From contig CAZYFS010000011.1 of the NCBI GenBank assembly GCA_964647465.1, positions 1 through 10,577 of the forward strand: a stretch of DNA of 10,577 nt, read 5' to 3'. Positions 1 to 6,364 of this stretch are shown piece by piece. The notes under the pieces were generated by a model, which was not told where the DNA came from, searched no databases, and was given only the letters and a program-made list of their open reading frames with translations. Each line of letters starts with the position of its first letter. The stretch's first letter is position 1. The stretch comes from CAZYFS01 sp964647465 (GTDB lineage Bacteria > Patescibacteriota > Minisyncoccia > Minisyncoccales > UBA1441). The translations under genes were made by a program, and so were the position numbers.

Positions 1-365
1 ACTTTCCGGCGAATCAAATCAGTTATCACTTCTTCGTGAGTAGGACCAAGAGCAATTTCTTTTCCGTGTCTATCCTTTAATTTAAATAAAGGAGGAATAA
101 TTTTTTCCCAACGATCGGTTTCTTGCCAAAGACACTTAGGTTGTAAGGTGGGCAAGAAAATTTGCTGCGCTCCAATATTATCCAAATGCTTTGCGACAAT
201 ATTTTCTATTTTTTGAATAACCATCCACCCCAAAGGAAGAAAACTATATACTCCCGCCATTAATGGAGAGATGAAATCACCTCGCAGCAATAATTTATGA
301 GATATTGTTTCTGCTCCTATTAAATCTTGTTTGTTGGTTTTGCAAAAAAGCTCAGTTCTTTTCAT
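1..365 (-). CDS. proS: Prolyl-tRNA synthetase, N-terminal part (runs off the window)
   Basis: This gene encodes a class II aminoacyl-tRNA synthetase that joins proline to tRNA-Pro in the cytoplasm. The ATG is at 365-363 and about 121 codons are visible before the window edge. The translation contains the hallmark bacterial ProS stretches GVYSFLPLGWMVIQKIENI (the class II motif 1 helix region), a segment reading FLPTLQPKCLWQETDRWEKI, and KDRHGKEIALGPTHEEV followed by ITDLIRR. The start is supported by the typical ProS opening (MKRTELFCKT) and by the rseP stop codon only 2 nt upstream, which suggests co-transcription and coupled translation. Motifs 2 and 3, any editing (INS) domain and the anticodon-binding domain lie outside the window, so intactness cannot be judged. 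Family identity is close to certain. Confidence 0.95.
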   Translation of the reverse strand, partial: MKRTELFCKTNKQDLIGAETISHKLLLRGDFISPLMAGVYSFLPLGWMVIQKIENIVAKHLDNIGAQQIFLPTLQPKCLWQETDRWEKIIPPLFKLKDRHGKEIALGPTHEEVITDLIRRK

Positions 366-367
366 TG

Positions 368-1450
368 TTAAAACAAAGAAATAATATCACTTATAGTTAC
401 TACCACCAAAACCAACATTAGACTTCCGAAGAAAATAGTATTAATCTTGTTTTCTGTGCTAGCTTTTATTTCCTTTTTTCTTATCTTCCCAATTAATAAA
501 AACAATATTTTCCCTCCATCTAAAGCAGGAATTGGAAAAATATTAAAAAGCGTTAAATAAATAGCAATTAAGGCTAACAATTGAAGAAAATAATTTATTC
601 CTAAAACTGCTGCATCGCTCATTATTTTCCCAATCCCTATTGGCCCCATAATTTTAACTCCCGGAATCGATTCGTGACGAACCCACCGACTAAATGTATA
701 TCCTAAAGTAGCCGGAATGGCGATAGTCTGATTAATCGTTATTTGTAATCCTGCTAAAGGAGCTTCCAGCCAATTGTATTGTTTTGTTCTCACTCGCGAT
801 AACCCAATCCCGATTACTGCTCGATTAGAATCTTCGCTTTCTTTAGGAACAACAAAAACTATAAGATTCTCGTTTTTTCTGTTTATTGATAATGTGACTT
901 CCCTTCCTAAATAAGGCTGAGTCATCTCTGTAAAATCTTCTACCTTGTTAATCAAGATCAACTCATCTTCTTGATAATACCCCATTATTTCATCTCCCAT
1001 CTTAATTCCTGCTATTTCCGCTGGCCAATCGTTTAACACAGATACCACTTGTAATTTCGCCTCTGGAGATACCGTTTGATCACTGATTGCTTCTGGAAAT
1101 CCCCACACTCCAGCAATAACACTTAATATTATAATTGCCGTAATCCAAGTCGCCACTACCCCACCCAAAAGAACGACAATTCTTTTCCAGATAGCATAAT
1201 CTCGGAAACCATCGCCATCTTTTGTTTCTCCTTCTTCTCCTTTAATTCTCACAAAAGCTCCAAAGGGAATAAGATTCAAGGAATAGATAGTTGAGCCAAT
1301 TTTCCATTTCTTTATTTTCGGAGGAAGCCCTACTCCAAATTCCTCAATTGACATGCCAAATTTCTTCGCCAAGAGGAAGTGTCCCATCTCATGGATGACC
1401 ATTAGTCCAACTAAAGCAGCAATCGTAAGAAGTATTGAAAGAAAAAACAT
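368..1450 (-). CDS. rseP: RseP-type site-2 (M50) intramembrane zinc metalloprotease
   Basis: This 360-residue membrane protein belongs to the family that cleaves membrane-embedded substrates (anti-sigma factors, signal-peptide remnants). The zinc motif HEMGH is at residues 20-24 inside the first membrane segment. The third ligand is expected at D311 in the N303...ALDGG (309-313) element. A second hydrophobic segment spans about 90-117, a single PDZ domain about 125-205 (PAEIAGIKMGDEI at 143-155), the conserved GPIGIG is at 269-274, and further membrane segments lie at about 285-322 and 338-358. E. coli RseP is about 450 residues with two PDZ domains, so this is the shorter one-PDZ form. It begins 7 nt after the frr stop and ends 2 nt before proS. 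No sigma-E or anti-sigma gene is in view, so its substrate is unknown. The sequence TTATT directly precedes the ATG and there is no strong Shine-Dalgarno. Confidence 0.95.
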   Translation of the reverse strand: MFFLSILLTIAALVGLMVIHEMGHFLLAKKFGMSIEEFGVGLPPKIKKWKIGSTIYSLNLIPFGAFVRIKGEEGETKDGDGFRDYAIWKRIVVLLGGVVATWITAIIILSVIAGVWGFPEAISDQTVSPEAKLQVVSVLNDWPAEIAGIKMGDEIMGYYQEDELILINKVEDFTEMTQPYLGREVTLSINRKNENLIVFVVPKESEDSNRAVIGIGLSRVRTKQYNWLEAPLAGLQITINQTIAIPATLGYTFSRWVRHESIPGVKIMGPIGIGKIMSDAAVLGINYFLQLLALIAIYLTLFNIFPIPALDGGKILFLLIGKIRKKEIKASTENKINTIFFGSLMLVLVVVTISDIISLF

Positions 1451-1457
1451 AATAATT

Positions 1458-2015
1458 TTACTCTTCTTTAATTCCTAATTCCTTTTTCTTTTTGATGTCT
1501 TGAACTTTCTGATTATATTCATCAATAAGTTCTTGTAATTCATCCTTCGCCTTAAACTTTTTATCTTCTGAAATTTCTCCTGTCTGAGAAGCGTCTTGGA
1601 TTTTTTTCCAACTAATTTGGCGCCAATGACGAATAGTTTCTCTCGTCTTCTCAGCCTCTTCTTCTATCGAGCGAATGACCGTCTGGCGTCTTTCTTCTGA
1701 CAGGGCTGGAATTGTTGCTCGAACAGCTTGCTTATCAACACTCAATGTTAAACCAAGAGATGATTTTTGGAGAGCTTGCTCGATTGCCGGAAGATAATCA
1801 ATCCCCCATGGCTGAATTAATATTTGCCTTCCTCCGGGGCAGGAAATAGCCGCTAATTGCTTTAGGGGCATCTCTTCCCCAGCAAAAAGAACCATTAGAT
1901 CCTCTACTAAAGATGAATTTGCTCGAGAAGTGTGTAGTTTTGATAATTCTTGATTAAAAAACTGAATTACTTTTTCTAATTCTGTTTTTATCTCTTCGAC
2001 AAGCTGAGAAGACAT
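1458..2015 (-). CDS. frr: Ribosome recycling factor (RRF)
   Basis: This 185-residue protein (the usual RRF length) acts with EF-G to split post-termination ribosomes. The N-terminal helix of domain I carries the family pattern ELSKLHTSRANSSLVEDL (23-40). Domain II lies at about 30-105. The C-terminal helices begin with the signature PALSEERR (103-110) and continue with EEEAEKTRETIRHWRQ (118-133) and GEISEDKKFKAKDELQ (146-161). The arginines important for 23S rRNA contact are kept at R129 and R132. Two details differ from the textbook sequence: the YYG-type segment of domain II reads LFAGEE (43-48), and the usual RN-x-RR is RHWRQ. The gene lies 10 nt after holB and 7 nt before rseP. The start is preceded by TTTTATT with no Shine-Dalgarno. 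Confidence 0.96.
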   Translation of the reverse strand: MSSQLVEEIKTELEKVIQFFNQELSKLHTSRANSSLVEDLMVLFAGEEMPLKQLAAISCPGGRQILIQPWGIDYLPAIEQALQKSSLGLTLSVDKQAVRATIPALSEERRQTVIRSIEEEAEKTRETIRHWRQISWKKIQDASQTGEISEDKKFKAKDELQELIDEYNQKVQDIKKKKELGIKEE

Positions 2016-2025
2016 AATAAAATAT

Positions 2026-2958
2026 TTAAAGATTAATTATAATTTGGCCGAGAGCTAAACGAGCATTAATATTGGTTGAGGTTAGTAAGGTTAAAATTTC
2101 CTGTCCTAAAGTTGCTAAATTCCCTAACTGCTCCCAAGAATAATTTGGTTTTTCTCTGTTAAATTGTTGAGAAGAATTTGCGCTAGCATTATCTTTCGCA
2201 AGAATAAGATCTCTAAGATAAGAAAGATAGAACTCTAAAAAATAAATTAACTTTGCTCTCTTCGAACAAAATTCTCTTTCGTATTCAAATCTTTCCCAAA
2301 GAGGACTTTGACAAAAATTATTTATTTTCTCAAAGAAAAGAAAATCTTCTTCCTCTCTAGAAGGTGAACCTAAGTAATCGTTAGCTTCCCCCCACCGTCC
2401 GTGACTAAGCCAAGCTATTTTTTCTGCTTTCCCCAAGGGAAGCCCTTTTTCTTTTTTCAGCCATTGCTCTATTTTTTCTTTGGCGATTAAATTAAATTTA
2501 ACATTTTGGCAACGAGAATATATCGTCTTCAATAATTTCCGCGAACAATCAGCCGTTAGAATAAAAACTGTTTTTCCATATGGCTCTTCCAACACCTTCA
2601 AAAGAACGTTTTGAGCTCTTGTGGTCATTAACTGCGCTTGATCAATAATTACAACTCGATAATTATCTTCGGGCGAATGCAAGCTAAGTTTCTTTTTAAT
2701 TTCTAAGACTTGTTCAATGCTTATTATTGCCTGTTGCTTATTTTCTCCTTCTGGTTCAATTAGAATTAAATTAGTATATTTTTGTCTTAGGTCTGTTTCA
2801 AACTCTGGATTTAATTTATGAGCAAACCAAAGAGCTATTTCTTTTTTGCCAATTCCTTTTGGCCCAGAAAATAAATAAGCGTGAGAAATCCTTGATACCT
2901 TGATTGCCTTTTCCAAGAATGATTGTTGTTTCGAATAAACGGAAGGATCAATTATCAT
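2026..2958 (-). CDS. holB: DNA polymerase III clamp-loader subunit delta-prime (HolB-like AAA+)
   Basis: This 310-residue AAA+ protein is predicted to be the delta-prime subunit that helps load the sliding clamp. It has a P-loop-like segment SGPKGIGKK (31-39), a Walker-B-like strand VVIIDQAQL (102-110), the stretch QNVLLKVLEEP (116-126) and the sensor/arginine-finger motif SRC (148-150). Walker B reads DQAQ rather than DEAx, which fits a non-hydrolysing delta-prime rather than the ATPase tau/gamma (DnaX). The four-Cys zinc module that normally follows the P-loop helix is absent: residues 40-100 contain no Cys. The C-terminal collar region (from about 215) is weakly conserved, as is usual. The ATG overlaps the mreB stop (ATGA), and it is the one start here with a clear Shine-Dalgarno-like GGAG, 5 nt upstream. 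DnaX is the main alternative, but the Walker B sequence and short length argue against it. Confidence 0.88.
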   Translation of the reverse strand: MIIDPSVYSKQQSFLEKAIKVSRISHAYLFSGPKGIGKKEIALWFAHKLNPEFETDLRQKYTNLILIEPEGENKQQAIISIEQVLEIKKKLSLHSPEDNYRVVIIDQAQLMTTRAQNVLLKVLEEPYGKTVFILTADCSRKLLKTIYSRCQNVKFNLIAKEKIEQWLKKEKGLPLGKAEKIAWLSHGRWGEANDYLGSPSREEEDFLFFEKINNFCQSPLWERFEYEREFCSKRAKLIYFLEFYLSYLRDLILAKDNASANSSQQFNREKPNYSWEQLGNLATLGQEILTLLTSTNINARLALGQIIINL

Positions 2959-3956
2959 CTCTTCTCCATTACGCTTTTCTTATAAAGATCCAAGTTCTCA
3001 AGAATAACGGTAAGACCCCGAATAACTGACAACAGAGGATCATCAGCTAAAAAACAAGGAACTTTGACCTCTCTTGATATTAATTGATCTATGTTTCTTA
3101 GCAAAGAACCTCCTCCTGCCAGAATGATCCCTTTATTCATAATATCAGCAGAAAGTTCAGGAGGCGTTCTCCGTAGAACACTTTTTATCGATCGCACTAT
3201 ATCTTCTAAGATGGGAGCTATCCCTTTCTGGATTTCATTCGAAGAAACTTTAATGTCTTTTGGTAACCCGCTCAATAAATCTCTTCCTCTAATTTCAAGT
3301 ATTTTTTCTTTTCTTTCCGGAATGGCTGTTCCTATTCTTCTTTTTGTTTCCTCCGCCGTTTGCTCTCCGATGGCTAGATTATATTGTGTCTTGATATAAT
3401 TTATAATCGCCCGATCAATTGCATCTCCTCCAACACGGACAGAATCACAAGTAACAATTCCTCCTAAAGAAATCACCGCGACTTCTGAGGTTCCTCCACC
3501 AATATCAACAATCATATGACCAGAACAAGATTCAATAGGAATTCCCGCTCCAATTGCTGCTAAAATTGGCTCTTTGGCAATAAAGGCTTGACGAGCTCCA
3601 GCACTCAGAGCCCCTTCAATAACCGCCCGACGTTCGGCTGATGTAATATCTGCCGGAACCGAAACTATGACCTCCGGTTTCAAAAAACTCAACCTCCGAG
3701 AAGCTTTGCTAATAAAATGCTTAAGCATTGCTTGGGTTACTCGATAATCAGCAATAACTCCATTTTTTAACGGTCGGTAAACACGAATTGTTTCTGGAGT
3801 TCTCCCAATCATTTTTCTCGCCTCTTTTCCAACGGCTAAAACTCGATTTTCTCCCACAGATATAGCCACGACCGAAGGTTCATTCGATATTAATCCATCT
3901 TTTAGTGTCGCCACCAAGGAATTTGCCGTTCCTAAATCAATAGCTATTTTTCTCAT
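2955..3956 (-). CDS. mreB: Rod shape-determining actin homologue MreB
   Basis: MreB polymerises under the membrane and guides lateral peptidoglycan synthesis. The 333-residue product has the complete actin-fold signatures: phosphate-1 loop DLGTANS (7-13), NEPSVVAI (25-32), phosphate-2 loop VDIGGGTSEVAVISLGG (150-166), RVGGDAIDRAI (174-184) and the adenosine loop ILAGGGSLLRNI (278-289). The protein begins almost directly at the first strand (MRKIAIDLG). It lacks the N-terminal amphipathic helix of E. coli MreB but keeps a hydrophobic pair in the loop before KPEVIVSVP (F91, L92), where Thermotoga MreB inserts into membranes. No in-frame upstream ATG, GTG or TTG is available after the murA stop, so this start is firm. 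It sits 14 nt after murA and ends in TGA overlapping holB. No mreC, mreD or rodA gene is in view. Confidence 0.97.
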   Translation of the reverse strand: MRKIAIDLGTANSLVATLKDGLISNEPSVVAISVGENRVLAVGKEARKMIGRTPETIRVYRPLKNGVIADYRVTQAMLKHFISKASRRLSFLKPEVIVSVPADITSAERRAVIEGALSAGARQAFIAKEPILAAIGAGIPIESCSGHMIVDIGGGTSEVAVISLGGIVTCDSVRVGGDAIDRAIINYIKTQYNLAIGEQTAEETKRRIGTAIPERKEKILEIRGRDLLSGLPKDIKVSSNEIQKGIAPILEDIVRSIKSVLRRTPPELSADIMNKGIILAGGGSLLRNIDQLISREVKVPCFLADDPLLSVIRGLTVILENLDLYKKSVMEKR

Positions 3957-3970
3957 AACACATTCTCTGG

Positions 3971-5239
3971 TTAACCTTTAATCCTTTTAATATCCGCTCC
4001 CAAGAGTTGTAATCTTTCTTCTATTTTTTCATATCCCCTATCTATCTGATCAATATGCTCAATAATAGTTTGTCCATCTGCCATCAATCCAGCAATAACC
4101 AAGGAGGCTCCCGCTCTAACGTCTCCTGATTCAACTGTTCGGCCCTGAAGATCGACAGGTCCAAAAACAAAAGCCCTATGAGGATCAACAATTTCAATAT
4201 CAGCTCCCATTTTTCTTAATTCATCAACATACCTCAATCTATTTTCATAAAGAGGATCATGAATCAGACTTCGCCCCTCAGCTTTGACCAATAAAGGAAC
4301 TATAATTGGGAGAAGGTCAGTTGGGAAACCAGGATAAGGAAGTGCCTGTACTTTTGTTGCTTTTAAGTTAGGGGAATAATCAACGGTAATTGTTTGATTT
4401 TTTATTTCAAAATTGACTCCGATCTTTTCTGCCTTTGCCAAAAATAAAGTTAAATTATCTGGAATAGCTTCTTGAATCTTAACTTGTCCGGGAGTAAGAG
4501 CAGCCATAACGATAAAAGTCCCAGTTTCAGAAGGATCGGGCATTATTCTGTATTCAACTCCGGATAATTTCTCTACCCCTTTGATTTTAATAATATGATC
4601 TCCTTCTTTCTCAATGTCCGCCCCCATTAAATTTAGCATCGTAATGAGGTCTTGTATTTGTGGCTCGGCAGCTGCTCCCCTAACAATAGTTGTCTCCCCT
4701 TTCAGAAGAACAGAGGCTAAAATTATATTCTCTGTTGCCGTAACGCTAAATTCTTGCAAAACAATATCTTGACCTTTCAGCTTTTCCCTTTGAAAGTAAT
4801 AAAAATCTCCCTCTTGTTCTATTTTTACTCCCATTTTTTCCAAAGCCTCTAGGTGAGTAACTATCGGCCTCAAGCCAATTCTATCGCCTCCTGGCCTGAC
4901 TATCTTAAATTGAGAAAGACGAGAAATTAATGCTCCGATAAAAAGAACAGACATGCGAGTCTTCCCCGCTTTTTCAAAGTCCATATTCTCTGTCTTAATA
5001 GAATTATTCTTTTTTATTTTAATCTTTCTTTTTCCCAACCATTCTACTTCCGTCCCAAGACTCTTTAGCACTTCAATAATATTAAGAATGTCATTAATTA
5101 AGGGAAGATTATCAAAAACACAATCTTGCTCAGTGAGCAAGCTAGCAATAAGAATAGGACCAGCTGCGTTTTTATAGCCCCCTACCCTAATTTCCCCTTC
5201 CAACGGACGATTTCCGTTAATAATAAATTTATCTGGCAT
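3971..5239 (-). CDS. murA: UDP-N-acetylglucosamine 1-carboxyvinyltransferase MurA, Cys-to-Asp active-site form
   Basis: MurA transfers enolpyruvate from PEP to UDP-GlcNAc, the first committed step of peptidoglycan synthesis, in the cytoplasm. The 422-residue protein has the EPSP-synthase-like double-barrel pattern. The substrate-binding YKNAA carries K23 and N24 (E. coli K22/N23), FPTD is at 305-308 (D308 matches catalytic D305), and HIDRGYE-like HIDQIDRGYEKIEERL is at 395-410 (R401 matches R397). The mobile catalytic loop reads PGGDRIGLRP (116-125), so the position of E. coli Cys115 is D119 (codon at 4883-4885). Cys-to-Asp enzymes are known to stay active but are not alkylated by fosfomycin. 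The N-terminus aligns with the family start, and a promoter lies 7 nt upstream. It is the first gene of a unit continuing into mreB 14 nt later. No Shine-Dalgarno is present. Confidence 0.97.
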   Translation of the reverse strand: MPDKFIINGNRPLEGEIRVGGYKNAAGPILIASLLTEQDCVFDNLPLINDILNIIEVLKSLGTEVEWLGKRKIKIKKNNSIKTENMDFEKAGKTRMSVLFIGALISRLSQFKIVRPGGDRIGLRPIVTHLEALEKMGVKIEQEGDFYYFQREKLKGQDIVLQEFSVTATENIILASVLLKGETTIVRGAAAEPQIQDLITMLNLMGADIEKEGDHIIKIKGVEKLSGVEYRIMPDPSETGTFIVMAALTPGQVKIQEAIPDNLTLFLAKAEKIGVNFEIKNQTITVDYSPNLKATKVQALPYPGFPTDLLPIIVPLLVKAEGRSLIHDPLYENRLRYVDELRKMGADIEIVDPHRAFVFGPVDLQGRTVESGDVRAGASLVIAGLMADGQTIIEHIDQIDRGYEKIEERLQLLGADIKRIKG

Positions 5240-5246
5240 CGTTTCA

Positions 5247-5275
5247 ATTATAAACTAAAAGCAATAATCTAGCAA
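5247..5275 (-). promoter_or_regulatory. Sigma70-type promoter of the murA unit, probably leaderless
   Basis: On the minus strand a -35 box TTGCTA (5275-5270, 4 of 6 consensus bases) is separated by exactly 17 bp from a perfect TATAAT -10 box (5252-5247). Only TGAAACG separates the -10 from the murA ATG at 5239. Transcription would therefore start at about 5240 or 5239, on or next to the start codon. This fits the absence of any Shine-Dalgarno and suggests leaderless translation of murA. It is a sequence-based prediction only. Confidence 0.75.
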
Positions 5276-5607
5276 ATTCAAGGTTATCATCCACAAGAAA
5301 GACCCAAACTATTTAAAATTTAGACTATTAATCAATAGAATAAAAATTAGCTACTTCTTTTTTTTCCTCAAAAACAATTTTATTAACAAGAAGAAAACAA
5401 GAATTTCTCATCTTTCGCATTGCAATAAATATACATTTCGACAAGGAAGGTTTCTCTATTTTTATTCCCTACTTCTTTAGCAATTAATGCTAATTCTAGA
5501 AACTATTTTAATTAATAGAATAATCCGGATTAAATTATTTTCTATCCAAATTCTTCTTCCAAAAACAAAAACCGTGCTTAGTATTTAAACAGATCAAAGC
5601 AATTACT
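5276..5607. other. Gene-poor spacer between the two operons
   Basis: This stretch of about 330 bp lies between the nuclease stop and the murA promoter and has no convincing gene or tRNA. What can be seen: an imperfect direct repeat, ACTATTAATCAATAGAATAA at 5324-5343 and ACTATTTTAATTAATAGAATAA-like at 5502-5523; an exact 10-bp direct repeat CTACTTCTTT at 5351-5360 and 5469-5478; a hairpin with stem TTAGCA/TGCTAA at 5477-5493; and a 12-bp palindrome TAATCCGGATTA at 5521-5532. A weak terminator candidate is annotated separately. Two short overlapping minus-strand reading frames have protein-like composition but no good start. The region could be regulatory, the remnant of a decayed gene, or an unrecognised small RNA. 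Confidence 0.6.
5561..5601 (-). terminator. Weak candidate terminator after the nuclease gene
   Basis: On the minus strand a 5-bp stem TGCTT/AAGCA (5601-5597 with 5579-5575) encloses a 17-nt loop. After CGG it is followed by a T-rich run, TTTTTGTTTTT (5571-5561). It lies just past the nuclease stop at 5608, where the upstream operon should end. The stem is short and AT-rich, so intrinsic termination here is only tentative. No better hairpin-plus-T-tract was found in the spacer. Confidence 0.3.
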
Positions 5608-6348
5608 TCAACTACTTTTTTCGCTCTTTGAAAAAAGACTCTTTTGGCTATCTTTGCTTTGAATACTTTCTTCGTAGGACTGAATTTTGTCTTTGAATTC
5701 ATCCCAATAAATTTGGTCATCACCAATCATCGAACAAACTTCTTTAAAGGGACAATAGCGACACTGAGAATTAGAGGGCCATCCTGGCAAACGAGAACTT
5801 ACAATCTTCTTTTCTATCTCTTTCTTAATCTCCTTTAAATCATCTAAGAGCCAATTACATTTTGCGGCATCGTAATCTAAAAAGAATTCCTTTAGGGCTT
5901 GCGTGTCTTTATTAACATACAGAATAACCCCTTTTTTGATCTTGAAAAAATGTAAATATAACTGAAGTTGATTAATATATTCTTCTGAGGGATTTTTTAA
6001 ACTACCGAATTTAAAACTATTAATGCTTTTTATGTCTAAAATATATTTTTCGTTATCAATAGACAAAATTGCATCGGCCCTCCCATGAATAAAATCTGAA
6101 GGAGGAATATTAACCTCTTCTCCCAAAAGAACACCTTTTCCTTCAAGAGCTTTGATGATCAAGCGATGAATATAATTTCCGTGATCAAAAAGCCTTAAAA
6201 TTCTTGCCTCCATTTTTCGCCGTGGAGCTTGTTTAAATTTAAAAAAAATGTACCGATGACATCGACCGGCATCGGTAACATAGAAATAATTTTGTTTCCT
6301 TGGTTTTTCTTGATCTAGATAGAACTGATCAACGATCTCTGGTAACAT
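5608..6348 (-). CDS. RecB/Cas4-family PD-(D/E)XK nuclease with probable 4Fe-4S cluster
   Basis: This 246-residue protein has all the signatures of the Cas4/AddB-like exonuclease superfamily. Catalytic elements appear in order: a His-containing motif FDHGNYIHRL (54-63), GRAD with D92, the LDIKS strand with D105 and K107, and QLQLY (Q127-Y131). Four cysteines match an iron-sulfur clasp: C30 near the N-terminus (DAGRC) and C196, C199, C205 in CRYCPFKEVC. The family acts on DNA ends as a 5'-3' exonuclease or end processor. Cas4 proper trims CRISPR prespacers, but no cas gene or CRISPR array is in the window, so a repair or recombination role is equally possible. The last 40 residues are polar and lack motifs. 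It starts 16 nt after rpsI, so it is probably co-transcribed with ribosomal genes, and it ends in TGA. An 8-bp A/T inverted repeat overlaps its 3' end (5615-5637). Biological role unknown. Confidence 0.88.
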   Translation of the reverse strand: MLPEIVDQFYLDQEKPRKQNYFYVTDAGRCHRYIFFKFKQAPRRKMEARILRLFDHGNYIHRLIIKALEGKGVLLGEEVNIPPSDFIHGRADAILSIDNEKYILDIKSINSFKFGSLKNPSEEYINQLQLYLHFFKIKKGVILYVNKDTQALKEFFLDYDAAKCNWLLDDLKEIKKEIEKKIVSSRLPGWPSNSQCRYCPFKEVCSMIGDDQIYWDEFKDKIQSYEESIQSKDSQKSLFSKSEKSS

Positions 6349-6364
6349 TGGAACAGCAATAAAA

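Noticed and set aside
3091..3399. 102-codon plus-strand frame opposite mreB
   Set aside because: It is an antisense shadow of the conserved MreB coding sequence with no motif or promoter of its own.
5615..5637. Perfect 8-bp inverted repeat CTTTTTTC...GAAAAAAG as a terminator
   Set aside because: The stem is almost all A-T, lies inside the nuclease coding region before its stop, and no T-tract follows it on the minus strand.
5535..5726. 63-codon minus-strand frame overlapping the end of the nuclease gene
   Set aside because: It runs out of frame over the conserved-family coding sequence and its tail has no recognisable motif; the nuclease frame carries all catalytic residues and ends naturally at 5608.
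5608..6348. CRISPR-Cas locus, suggested by the Cas4-like nuclease
   Set aside because: No other cas gene and no regularly spaced repeats occur in the window; the neighbours are housekeeping genes.
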